Shown: piece by piece, positions 10,288-19,979 of the stretch | Layout: every line of letters begins with the position of its first letter | How positions within the stretch are numbered: position 1 is the first letter of the stretch | Assembly (NCBI RefSeq): GCF_945859685.1 | Contig: NC_079147.1 | Coordinates: 169,491,174-169,555,173, forward strand | Source of the DNA: Eupeodes corollae | Taxonomy: Eukaryota; Arthropoda; Insecta; Diptera; Syrphidae | Length of the DNA: 64,000 nt | Direction: 5' to 3' | Position numbers and translations under genes: made by a program | Notes under the pieces: generated by a model | Databases searched by the model: none | Seen by the model: the letters and a program-made list of their open reading frames with translations, nothing else | What the model was told of the DNA's origin: nothing

Positions 10288-10640
10288 AATACACTTCGTG
10301 TCACATGAATAAGGACAATCTTTTTCTTTCAATCGTTTTTTACTAGAAGATATTTATCAAAGCCTTCGTTTTTTTTTTTTTAAATCCAAAGCTGGAATAA
10401 AAGAGGTATGTATTGCATAAGTTCTCAATTTATTGACATAACAAAACAAATACTTTTTATTACCTTCTTCAGAAAAACAGGCATATAAATTGTATTTATC
10501 AACTTCGTCCAACATTTTTGTTTGCAATATAAACTTAGTACAAAAACTCAAAGGTGGAACACCTTTCTGGTTTTCCAAGAAACCTAAGGACTTGAAAGAT
10601 ATCGTCAAATAAAAAAACTTGTCCCCATTCCTGTTACACT
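10288..10640. mobile_element. Tc1-type non-autonomous element X, second copy
   Basis: The left end CGTGTCACATGAATAAGGACAA and the right end TTGTCCCCATTCCTGTTACACT are inverted with about 17 of 22 positions matching. The interior shares TTTATATTGCAAACAAA and the TTGACGATAT...CAAG..CTTAGGTTT block with 3541-4260, in opposite orientation. The 83-aa frame inside it (10357-10608, minus) has no recognised domain. Confidence 0.45.
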
Positions 10641-12239
10641 AAATGTCTATGGACTCATATTAATAAACGATACATGCTAAGACCTAAATATTTAAGTCGA
10701 CTCTTAACAATATATAATTTATAGCTTGAAAGCAAAAAAAAATTAATTTAACATTTATAGTTTATTATTTGTGATCCCTACAGAATATGGTAATTTTTCC
10801 CAGATTTTGAAGTCCATTCTAAGTATAATTATTAGTAGGGCCCAATGAGTTCATTTATCAGATTTGTAGTTAGCTTGTATCGGCAAAACAAACAGCTGTC
10901 TAGGATTTTTATCTTCAATCTTCATACCTTCATATGTATGTAGTATTTTTGGTATTTTTTTTAAATTCACTATCATCATCTTTTCATGCCATCATCTGAA
11001 TACCTATCTATTTTTTAAATTAAAGTCTGCACTTACCTCAAAAATGTTATTACTTAATGTTGCGTCCCATCAAAGGGAAATACAAAGTACATACGCAATT
11101 CATTTGCCTTGTTTTCTGTATACCTGTATACCTATTATAAATTGATATTTGACTAATATTGCAATTTAACATTTAACAAACAATGAATAAGAGTACAAAT
11201 TACAAATTGAGACCTTTCTATACTGTTTTAAACAAAAAGAAAATGTATAGTATACCTACCTATTCACTTAAAAATTGCTTAATATAACCATGAAAAAGGG
11301 TTGAATTTCAATACGTATAAATTTATAATAATTGATAGTTCATTATAAAACGAGTATTATTAAATGTTCACAATGACAATATAGTTGACCATTCAAAGTT
11401 AAATACAAAATTAAAGAAACACATGTCGTTACTTAATTAAAATTGTATAGAATTTTTTAATATAATAATAGCTTGTGACTATGTATTCTTTTCTAAGAAT
11501 TGTAATTAGCATAATAGTTATTTTCATTGAATATATATTTGAATATCTCGATAAATGCAACTATCCTTTTAAATAAAACACATACATATGCAGGAAGGTA
11601 CCTTACTAAATAAACTACGTATATAGGTATCTTCCAAGATTTACATTTTCCTTTTCACTATAATTTTGTCTGCATACACAAAATATTGTTGTTAGTACGA
11701 ATAAATACGAATGTAGGTACAATGTACATACATATATTGTCATAATTCTTCTTACATAAATTTCAATTTATCCGCAATTGTTCTGAAAGATTAATTCTTT
11801 GTGTAAAATCTAGTTCTAATTAAAGACTAGTTTCAGTGATGTCTGATGTTTATTTATCATTCTTTTTCTTCTCAACTGATTCAATTTTCATGAGGAGAAG
11901 ATAAAACATCTCAGTACATCTACATACATGTTGTCAAAAATATAAAGTTTTATAGAATTATTGTTTAAGAGGTCTTGAAGGGTTTTTTATATTCACATTT
12001 TTAAAAAATAAATGTGATAACTTTGTTATGTGAAATATGGAAAGCTTGATCATATGGAAAATGTTTTCAGATGTTTGTATGACTTGCCTAGTCTGAATTT
12101 ATTGTTTTTATTTGTTTTATGATTTCAAAAATCAATTCTCGTTGCGATCTTTGTAGAGTAAGGCGTCCTTATCTATCTTTCTTTATCGAGTCGAAACGGT
12201 CTAAAATTCCGAAGCGAATACTCGAATACGGTGTTTGTC
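10641..12239. other. AT-rich non-coding stretch
   Basis: About 1.6 kb without an ORF of note, a recognised repeat or structured RNA. Unassigned. Confidence 0.4.
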
Positions 12240-12420
12240 TTCTTCATAGAGTCTTGCACTAGCAATAGTTTACAGGTGGCGATTGTTATATGCCAGTATG
12301 TGCCAAACGTGGTAGGGCGGGCTGCACTTTACCATTCCTGGCGAGTTTATCTACCTTACAGTTACCTGGAATGTCTCTTTGGCCCAGCACCCAGCAAAGG
12401 TGAATATTAACCTTCCAGCT
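12240..12420 (-). pseudogene. LINE RNase H domain, C-terminal part
   Basis: The minus strand reads NIHLCWVLGQRDIPGNCKVD then KLARNG, the last conserved block of the RNase H domain found at the end of ORF2 in I-, R1- or LOA-type LINEs (xxLxWVPGHxxIxGNxxADxLA). Stops follow, and the end of the element is not recognisable. It continues the domain that begins at 13164-13430; the two are separated by a 743-bp insert. Confidence 0.8.
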
Positions 12421-13163
12421 AGCGCACGGTCATTTGTAACGGGAGCGGGCGGCGGTAACAGAAAGGACCTATCGAATTAATAAGAGAAATAAAGCACTTA
12501 TGTATGTCCGATTTCATAAACAAACACTAAAAGCACTTTTATCTAAAAGCTTATTAAATTTTATCAGGCTTTTAAATTTTTTCAGTTTCACCAAGCTTAA
12601 AATGGAAAAGTTCAGGGATATTTTAGTTAAATTAGAATTCTCTTCACAACCCTGTAAAAATAAAATCAATTTTTTCTTCCTTTTAAGCGAATCGTGTGAG
12701 AAAAAATGAAAATGAAATAAATGACAAGAATCGCAAACTACAATAATCTAAAAATCTAGCCAAGCCGTAGATATTTTTTTGAACATTCATTATCATGTCG
12801 ATCAGTAGGAAGTGTAATAAATTGCGGTCTCATTAATACTATATGGTGGGTTACCTTTCGTACGATGCGGCAAGCAGATTTGGAAAGATCCTGTGGCATA
12901 AAATCGTAAAGTAATAAGCACTTGATTTAAGGCACTGACGAGTTTATTTCGGTTAGTTTTATGCTCCAAATAATGACCAAACAAACTCAACAACTGTGTC
13001 ACAGATGCTTTGGAAAGTAGTCAATATAATCCTAGTCTGAAAATGGATTCTTCTAAACGCGGAATACTCTTGAACGGCGAATACGTTGTTCTTCTTCGTC
13101 ACATGAAGATGACCAATCTTATATTCTTATTAAGAATTAAAATCATAAAAATGATATAATAAA
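12421..13163 (-). mobile_element. 743-bp insert carrying a Harbinger-type remnant
   Basis: This segment separates the two halves of a LINE RNase H domain. TTAA stands on both sides (12417-12420 and 13164-13167), and the host frame continues in phase if one TTAA and the segment are removed. A duplication of TTA or TAA would fit Harbinger insertion; a four-base TTAA would not be typical. I could not see convincing terminal inverted repeats (left CCTTCCAGCTAGCG, right inward TTTATTATATCATT). Its ends may be decayed, or another mechanism may have placed it. Confidence 0.65.
12840..13125 (-). pseudogene. HARBI1/PIF-Harbinger nuclease, N-terminal fragment
   Basis: The minus strand reads LFGHYLEHKTNRNKLVSALN and then QVLITLRFYATGSFQ. 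The motif 'xxLLxALRFYATGSFQ' is diagnostic, in my recollection, of the region ahead of the DDE nuclease in Harbinger transposases and their domesticated relative HARBI1. Upstream traces (RRTTYSPFKSIPRL) are out of frame. After GSFQ the sequence diverges, and the whole catalytic DDE domain is absent. The fragment is far too short (about 70 residues of roughly 350) to be a functional host HARBI1 gene. Confidence 0.8.
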
Positions 13164-13430
13164 TTAAACTGTTGTGCCATGTCCATTACAAATCATCGAC
13201 AGTTGTCGACTGTTATAGAGTTTGTAGAGACAAAGTCGAGAGATTTTATAGCGCCCTGACTATGTGAGAAAATACGGATATCATATGTTGGTACTACGTT
13301 TTCTTTAAGCGAGAATAAGACTTCTTTTATCGCCAAAAGTTTCGCTAGGAACACGCGTGTGAATACGTTTGTAGACGAGAATTTGAAAAAAGCGATGAAA
13401 CAAGGAAGATTCAAAGTGGTGGCCTTGATC
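13164..13430 (-). pseudogene. LINE RNase H domain, N-terminal part
   Basis: The minus strand reads LLAIKEVLFSLKE, then YDIRIFSHSQGAIKSLDF and SITVDNCR. This matches the AExxAIxxAxxxL and IxIxSDSQAAIxAL blocks of LINE RNase H. The central catalytic Asp of 'SDSQ' is His here (SHSQ), and the preceding Glu (AE) is Lys (AK), so the domain would be inactive even if intact. It abuts gypsy integrase sequence on its right, so the LINE is itself a truncated fragment. Confidence 0.8.
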
Positions 13431-14278
13431 TGTTGTCAACCGCTGAGGGTTTTGATGTCAGCAATTGGAATGGCTATTGGCCAGCGTCTCCCCCGATCGA
13501 TGCACGTTAGCAGATAGCTGAAGCCGTTGCAGGTTGGCAAAGGGCCGACGATATCGATGTTCACATGCTGCAGTCTGTTAACTGTACCGAATGTTCCCAT
13601 TGGCGGGTTTGTATGTCTGTGCACTTTACTACTCTGGCACTGTTGACAACTAAGTGCCCACTCTCCGATATCTGCGTTTATTGATGGCCAGAAGAAGTGA
13701 AGTGCAATTGTTTTACGCGACGCTCTTATTCCAGGGCAGCTGAGAAATGGTTTTGGGATGTAAGGTCTATCTCTTCCCGATGTTGTTTCACAGACTACTT
13801 CAGTTTTACTACCAGGAATTAAAAAGTAAGCAAAAACAAGTTGTTGACTTACTGATATTAGCTTTCCTAGCTCTTTGTCTGTTTTCTGCACCTTGGCGAT
13901 CGAGTTATAATCCAAACAAAAAGGAGTGTCGATGGCTGGGATCCTGGAAAGAGCATCTTCTTCTGCGTTTTTCGCTCCGCTAATGTGACAGAAGTCGGAA
14001 AAAAATTGGGAGATATATTCCGTATTGCAGTGTTTAAAGTGGTAAAGGTTGATTAAGCATGACAAAAGTCAATGGCTTGTGATCGGTGAATATAGTGCAA
14101 GATTGCCCCTCGATGTAACGGAGAAAGTGTTTAATTGATTGCTTGATTGCTTTTAATTCCCGATGGAAAGTGCTGTACTTCGTTTTCAGCTTTGACAGAG
14201 CCTTGGAAAAGAAACCAAGAGGTGTAGACTTCCCATCGACATTTTAAAGAAGTAAAAATTAGAGCTCAGTTAAAAAAA
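13431..14278 (-). pseudogene. CsRn1-like Ty3/gypsy pol: RNase H end and integrase N-terminal half
   Basis: On the minus strand the RNase H block (about 14245-14050) contains GFFSKALSKL, YSTFHRELKAI, FLRYIEG and TDHKPLTF. An integrase follows (14065-13436): NAEEDALSRIP, the zinc-binding finger ALHFFWPSINADIGEWALSC ending QQCQ, then NIDIVGPLP with the first catalytic Asp. The frame ends shortly after the first catalytic strand (IADIKTLSG), so the other two catalytic residues are missing. The RNase H and integrase parts are in different frames. The piece is the downstream half of a gypsy element whose upstream half is at 16688-18300; a LINE lies between them. Confidence 0.88.
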
Positions 14279-16687
14279 TAGATAGATAGATAGATAGATA
14301 GATAAGTTCTTTATTTTTTCAATTTTTTTTATAAGTACAATATTTCATGATAAAAGATATACAAAGCATGGCTATATAAGCCGTCTGCCGGGAAAAAAAA
14401 ACTAATTAAATAAACAACCAAAAAAAGTACAATTTGAGTAAAAAGAGAGAATATTTCACAAAATAAGTTTCATAGTTAAAAAAAAAGAAAATGTAAATAT
14501 AAATATAAATATTAAAGAAAACAATTTTTTTTTTTAAATTATTATTTTTATAATGTGACTTTTAGTTTAGTCAAAACAAAGGAAAAAAAAAAAGAAAACA
14601 TTGAACCATATGAAAATAATGTTCACCATTAAAGTATATTTTGATATATATATATAGTATAAAGCGAGCAATAACAGGTATTTATAAGTTTAATAAAAAA
14701 TGTGACTTTTAGTTTAGTCAAAACAAAAAAATTAAGGAAAAAAGAAAAATATTGGTAATGGGCTTTTAGTTTAGCTAAAAACAGATAATGGTTTGTAAGT
14801 GAGAAAAAAAAAGCAAAAAGATTGGAAAAGAACTGTATATTTCTCAAGTTTTTTTTTTTTTTTAATTTTAAGGACTTTTAATTTGGTTAAAAACAAAAAA
14901 AAAAAAAGAAAGGAGAAGATACAATCACATTAACATCGTCTTACAACTCAAAACAAACTCAAACACTCGTTTCGATATTTTCGTGCATGTGAGACATAGC
15001 GTATAAGAGGCTTCCATCCACGATCTCCGTTTAGTACACTGACACATTCCTCTTGAGAAAGAAAACTAGAATAAAAGTAGAGCCTTCGGATTTCCTGTAA
15101 TATTGGACAAAGTGCTAAAAAATGCAAAACATCTTCGTTTTGACCAAGGTTGCAAAGAGAGCACACAGGGTTTAAGTCTGTTCTATGTGGTCTGTAATTC
15201 AAATCGAGCATTTCCGTTCTTATCTTGAAGATCAAGCTCATTTCAGAAACTGTAAACTCTTCTCTAAAATAGTTTCTTTCACCAAGTTTCAGATTAAGTT
15301 GTCTGTATATATTCCTCGATGTTGATGCAGTCCCTCTCGCAACACAAAGCCTATTCATCGAGTCATCTATAACAGAGATACATTCATATAATGCATTTTT
15401 TATTGCTTCCACATTGTCCACTGGCAATGATATTGAAAGGTTATGTGCTACAGCAAGATCATACCAATTTTTGACCGGACTATATCCACAATTAAAACAA
15501 ATTTTAAGGAGTCTTTTTTGCAAGTTTTGGTCAGATCGCTTCATAACTCTGATCATAAAATCGGCGTTAGCCTTTAAGTTTTTCAAGAAAATTTGAGGTA
15601 AGCCTGTCTCTAGGTGGATAGCATAATTAGGAGTGTTAATAGGTAACCTAAAAATTCGCTTGAAAAAATTCCTCTGTATATTTTCCATTTCCTCCAACTG
15701 TTCGAAACCATATACTTCATTACCATAGCAAAAACAAGTATTCACGGTGGCATTGAAGACTTTGAATTTTGAGATTGGATCTACGAGTTTATTTGCGAAG
15801 AACTGGGACCACATTGTATTTATTGCAATTTTTGCAGCGGTAGTTTTTTCTTTTATAAAGGTTTGAATTTTAAGATTATATGTCATTGTATACCCAAGAT
15901 ACTTAAATTCATTAACAACCTCAATTATCTCACCATCTAAAGTCCAATTCCGCCCATAGCCAGTTGATCTATTTCGAGATCTAAAAACCATTATTTTGGA
16001 TTTGGTGGTATTTATTCTAAGATCCCATAGATCACAAAACTGTTTCAGCTTGTTTATCTGGAGCTGTAGAGTAAGCGGACTGTCTGATAAAATCACTAAA
16101 TCATCAGCATAAAACAAGACTTTAAGTGTAATATTCCCGAACTGAACTCCCCCAGGTATACTGTTTTCGACATCGTTCATATACAGTGCAAACATGATAG
16201 GGCTTAGAACACATCCTTGAGGGACACCTGCTTCACAACTAAATTCTCTAGATACTTTTCCACCATTCTGAACAGATGCCATCGTGTTTTCGAGAATTTT
16301 TTCGTAGACTCTGATAAATTTAGTAGATAGGCCAATTGCTGAGAGCTTATAGAGTAAGGACCTCCTATTAATAGTGTCAAAAGCCGCTTTTAAATCAACG
16401 AAAAAGGCATATAAGTTCTGTTTTTTATCAATAAATCGCCTAGCAGTGGTGCTGAGTACAAAAATTTGATCAATAGCTGAAAGGTTGGCTCGAAAACCAG
16501 CTTGAAAGCAACTAATTATGTTATTATCTTCTAACCAGGTCGTTAGTCTAGTATAGAGTATTTGTGTAAACACTTTTCGTAATGAGTTAAGCACAGCAAT
16601 TCCTCTATAGTTCTCTGGCAAATCACGGTTACCTTTCTTAAAAATGGCTGTAATTCGAGACAGACGAAAATTTTCAGGCACTGTTAA
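14279..16687 (-). mobile_element. 5'-truncated LINE inserted in the gypsy pol, with a (GATA)n tail
   Basis: The LINE is read on the minus strand. Its 3' end is a GATA repeat at 14279-14304 (sense TATC). Its 5' end, at about 16685, lies inside the RT domain. The gypsy sequence on both sides carries AAAATTAGAGC (14256-14266 and about 16688-16698), a plausible target-site duplication. The 3' untranslated region (14305-14947) is A-rich and repeats a motif close to GACTTTTAGTTTAGTCAAAA four times. Confidence 0.85.
14560..14900 (-). repeat. Imperfect repeats in the LINE 3' untranslated region
   Basis: Variants of GACTTTTAGTTTAGTCAAAA occur at about 14558, 14702, 14760 and 14872, each followed by a poly-A/AG-rich run. 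They lie between the RT stop codon and the GATA tail. Confidence 0.65.
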
Positions 16688-16969
16688 AAAAATTAGAGCA
16701 CTGAGAAAACGCCGGAGTTCCGTGATTGTTGTTGGCTTCGGGAATTCTGCCATCGATTTCACTGCATCTTGAGTTGGTCTAGTGCCTTTCACGTCTACTT
16801 GATATCTGAGGAATATGATCGACGACTTACCGAATTTGCATTTGGGTCTACTTAAGCTGATGCCGTTTTTACTAGGACTTTTGAAAATGCCCTCCAAGGG
16901 TTTCATATGTTCTTCTTGTTCGTCTATGTATGTAAAGACAAAGTACAGGTCATCGAATATGGTGTCCAC
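14948..16969 (-). CDS. Chimeric 673-aa ORF: gypsy RT segment fused to a LINE reverse transcriptase
   Basis: One uninterrupted frame joins two unrelated retroelements. Residues 1 to about 95 are the Ty3/gypsy RT thumb region (HMKPLEGIF, KCKFGKSSIIFLRYQVDVKG, EFPKPTTITELRRFL). Residues from about 96 onward are a LINE RT: VPENFRLSRITAIFKKGN, ENYRGIAVLNS, FFVDLKAAFDTINR, AGVPQGCVLSPIMFALYMND and the catalytic FYADDLVI. The end is a Cys-His block, CSLCNLGQNEDVLHFLALCP. The LINE part keeps the YADD aspartates but lacks its endonuclease and the start of RT. The first ATG lies in gypsy sequence that has lost its own catalytic motif. The fusion arose from an in-frame insertion, most likely by chance. 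Whether it is expressed is unknown. Confidence 0.85.
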   Translation of the reverse strand: MDTIFDDLYFVFTYIDEQEEHMKPLEGIFKSPSKNGISLSRPKCKFGKSSIIFLRYQVDVKGTRPTQDAVKSMAEFPKPTTITELRRFLSALIFLTVPENFRLSRITAIFKKGNRDLPENYRGIAVLNSLRKVFTQILYTRLTTWLEDNNIISCFQAGFRANLSAIDQIFVLSTTARRFIDKKQNLYAFFVDLKAAFDTINRRSLLYKLSAIGLSTKFIRVYEKILENTMASVQNGGKVSREFSCEAGVPQGCVLSPIMFALYMNDVENSIPGGVQFGNITLKVLFYADDLVILSDSPLTLQLQINKLKQFCDLWDLRINTTKSKIMVFRSRNRSTGYGRNWTLDGEIIEVVNEFKYLGYTMTYNLKIQTFIKEKTTAAKIAINTMWSQFFANKLVDPISKFKVFNATVNTCFCYGNEVYGFEQLEEMENIQRNFFKRIFRLPINTPNYAIHLETGLPQIFLKNLKANADFMIRVMKRSDQNLQKRLLKICFNCGYSPVKNWYDLAVAHNLSISLPVDNVEAIKNALYECISVIDDSMNRLCVARGTASTSRNIYRQLNLKLGERNYFREEFTVSEMSLIFKIRTEMLDLNYRPHRTDLNPVCSLCNLGQNEDVLHFLALCPILQEIRRLYFYSSFLSQEECVSVLNGDRGWKPLIRYVSHARKYRNECLSLF

Positions 16970-17763
16970 GAAGCGTTGTTAAGTTTGGGCGTCAGTTGCA
17001 AATTCGTGAGATGTGGCAGAGGATACCTTTCGGGAAGCGTAACCGCATTTAGCCTTTGGAACAATGTGTAACGGACTTGCTCAGAAATTAAGCGAATGTC
17101 CATGCGTTAAAATTCTTTAGGATGCATGTATTATTTGGGTGGAATCGGTCTTGTATTGCAGAAAACAGGTGGGTCAACTGTTTCCAGATGATGACGAACT
17201 GCATGTTGTGGATTTTTAAGTACACCAACTTAACGAGCCATTTTGGGGAAGCGATGAAGCAAATTCGTGTAGATGTCGTCGAGGTTGATAGCATTTAAAG
17301 ATCCTTCATCCGGTGACGTAAGGATATGAGAGGTGGTGCAATTGGAACATTGTTTGACGAGTCTACGGCCATTAATATCTACAAGTAGACGGAAGAAACT
17401 CAGGAAATCTGCTCACAAGATTGAGTGTGGAATTGCAGCACATGTAAAATTCCAACAATAAATGCGTCCTGTGTCGAAGTCCAAGCCGAGTGTTGTCCTC
17501 CCAAAAGTCTTTATTAGGGTTCTATTAACAGCTCACAGCATGGTAGGATCAGGCTGTAATCTCGTAGTGCTGTTGAAATGTTGTCATGTAAAAAGAGACG
17601 ATTTGGCCAGCCAGCAACTGAATAAGCATCATCTAAAGTTGTTGGTGGGCGTTTCCCCGCTTGAAAATGCATGGCGGATTGCACTTTTTGGCTTTCGCAT
17701 CGTATCGGCCGTGGAACCAGAAATGAGCGAGAATGCTTATATTCTGAATTCTGTTGACTACTG
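16688..17763 (-). pseudogene. CsRn1-like Ty3/gypsy: gag C-terminus, protease and RT N-terminal part, decayed
   Basis: The minus strand gives family blocks in shifting frames. Around 17740-17660 is a Cys-His stretch (FWFHGRYDAKAKKCNPPC) like the end of CsRn1-type Gag. Around 17460-17380 is the end of the protease (ADFLSFFRLLVDINGRRL). Around 17230-17170 is the start of RT (HAVRHHLETVDPPVF). Around 17080-17020 comes RLNAVTLPERYPLPH, and near 16970-16920 QRFVDTIFDDLYFVFTYID. About 60 codons of the RT palm are missing between the last two, and a stop sits just before QRFVDT. No catalytic YxDD remains. Confidence 0.85.
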
Positions 17764-17967
17764 TTAGCTATTTCGTAGTTGTCTTTCTATCATGTTTAAC
17801 TTGTGCCAGATGATTTTTATACTGTTGCTGTCTGGTAATGCTGCGATCGACTTGGGTGATGATGAATGGCTCATGATTTTGTCAGCCACCTCCTCAAGGG
17901 AGTTGAGGTCACCAGTAACGGATGAAAAAATCGCCCTTAAATGTAAAGGTAAATGTGACAACCACAT
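17764..17967 (-). pseudogene. CsRn1-like Ty3/gypsy gag fragment
   Basis: The 67-residue frame reads LPLHLRAIFSSVTGDLNSLE, then VADKIMSHSSS and INxIERQL-like residues. This is the 'LPxHxRAIL...DLxxLAxxADxI' segment of CsRn1-type Gag. The upstream part of Gag is absent: the block sits close to what looks like an LTR, with no room for a leader or the rest of Gag. Confidence 0.8.
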
Positions 17968-18300
17968 ACAAAATGTGTTTCAATGTAATAAAACACTAAA
18001 TTCATTAATTTTATAATACAAAATTATAATATTTATTTTACTAGTATACACAACTAAACACTTAAAATAAATTAAATTGCATCCACTGCAGCTGCCGATC
18101 GACCAGAGCCCACGAGATTAAAAACCAAAAAGAAAGCTCTTTACCGTATGTTAATGGCCGGGCATGTTGGAGGTTAAAAAGATGACGGGTGACAGGCAGT
18201 CAGCTGTGTATGTCGCGTATAAGTGCGCGGTTATTGTAGTGCGTTTTAATGCATAACTTTAGATGTCGCTACAACAGCATCTACACTGGTGAATTGTCAA
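17968..18300 (-). other. Possible LTR or 5' region of the decayed gypsy element
   Basis: Read on the minus strand it contains TGCTGTTGTAGCGACATCTA near 18275-18255 and an AATAAATATTATAA stretch near 18030. I associate the TGTTGTAGCGxCATCTA type of start with LTRs of insect gypsy elements, but only from memory. No second LTR is present on the downstream side, so it cannot be confirmed internally. Confidence 0.4.
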
Positions 18301-19565
18301 GAACCATGCCCAGTGTCATCGGATTTTTTTTTCGTTTTGCTTAACCTCCTTTCAAATTTAGGGTCGAAAAAGGTATATAGTTTTTTCCCTCAAACAAGAC
18401 GTTGCAGATGGCAATGTTTTTTGGTAGAAAACTCTGAAGATAGCCTTACGTGGAGAAGAGAAAATATCTTCCTGAATGGCGCTTATACCCAGAAACATAA
18501 TGACATTTTTTAATTAAATATTATTTTTTGTAGTTAGTTAAAAAATTTGGAAAAATTAATTAAAAGAATACTTGACCTTTAAATGAGGAATATGGTAGAG
18601 ACGGAAAACGTTCATGGTGCAACTGACAACGTTCTGATATTAACGTTTTTGAATTATCGACCATGCGAAATACTTTCGTTTCAAATTTTGACATCGCTTA
18701 CACTTCAAAGTTCATCCTTATAAATTTTTGATATACTTTTGCTCAGATTTCGCATCTTTCCCCGAACTATTTATTTCTTAAGGATTCTATTGCAATATGT
18801 ACAAACATATATATATTTCAAGTTAGTTGATGGAATGTGTGGGAAAAAGTTTTTGAAGTGAAGAGTTTTCAGATAAGAAATTCTCCACACTTAACGTTCC
18901 AAAAGTAGTTATATGTACTTGTTCGTTATAGGTAGGTACATAGCCACTTGAATACGATCTTATACTCTTCAGTGTTTCCTTGGTATGTGCCATGATTCAT
19001 CAAAAAGATGCCAAAAGAAAAAATTCTACTCCACTCTATTCGACTGATGATGATGATGAGAATGAATGTGTTGAGAAGACTACAGGAATGTTTAGAAACT
19101 TTAAATTTAGATTTAGATTTTTCTTTAATGCCGTCGATCTTCTTCAAAATGATGGTAGTTTCAGGGATGGGAAGGATGTTCTGCTTTTTCTGGAAGGAAA
19201 AAGATAGTAATGTTGGAAGTGGTACACTATAGACATTTTGTGTTATGCTCTCAATGTTAAAGTATATGCACTTGAATTGAACAAAACATGGACAGGATAT
19301 AGTGAGAAAGTACATAAATGTAGTATAAGATTTAGATCTATTCTTGACTTTGAGATACATATATTAAAGTTGATATCAGTTCAAGAGAGAAAGGCATTTT
19401 ACTTTTAATAGAGAAAAAAATATATTGGGATCAAATTAATAAAAAATTAAAACATTTTTCTAACATTATCATAGAAATTGTAATACCAATCAAAGATTTT
19501 TAATAGAACTGTCAACAAGCTCGCCAGCCAAAATTTGAATACTACAGGCAATAAATAAAATGAAT
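18301..19565. other. AT-rich non-coding stretch
   Basis: Several short frames exist, including a 144-aa minus-strand frame at 18926-19360. None shows a domain, biased composition or support from context. Unassigned. Confidence 0.4.
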
Positions 19566-19690
19566 AATGTGGCGCAACGGTCTGTTGAGAACTAGGGCCT
19601 AGAGAATTAACACTAGAAACCATTCTTGTGTGAGAGTAATGTTGTTAGGTATGGAGAGAAACTACAGTTTTAATCCAAAATATGAAAATT
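19566..19690 (-). mobile_element. tRNA-type SINE, 3' fragment
   Basis: The reverse complement reads ...CTCACACAAGAATGGTT, then TAGGCCCTAGTTCTCAACAG and ACCGTTGCGCCAC. This matches the 3' half of the SINE at 41002-41287 (ACACAGGAATGGTTGAGAGT, then AGGCCCTGGTTCACAACGGA). The tRNA-like head is missing. Confidence 0.75.
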
Positions 19691-19979
19691 GTGCTCGAGT
19701 TTTTAACTCTACATTTGTAAATTATAGCCATATCAGAAGTGGTACACACTTTTTGCATCGTCGGAGAAAACCTAAATACTCGTATTGATACAAATAAAAG
19801 TTCAACTTTCATATCGCTCATATAATACTATTAAATACGTTTGTGTTTGGTGAATGTGAAGGAACAATAATAGTTAAATGTCTGAAAGAGAAGAATATAT
19901 GTTATCTTACCTTACTACATAAATTGTAACAAATGAGCAAACGATTTAGAAAAGCTATATAATACAATGCAACTCCTGG

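Noticed and set aside
12840..13125. Domesticated host HARBI1 gene
   Set aside because: Only the N-terminal ~70 residues are present, with frame breaks, no DDE domain and a location inside a LINE fragment.
18926..19360. 144-codon minus-strand ORF as a gene
   Set aside because: No domain; composition matches the AT-rich surroundings; overlapping forward ORFs of similar length exist, as expected by chance.
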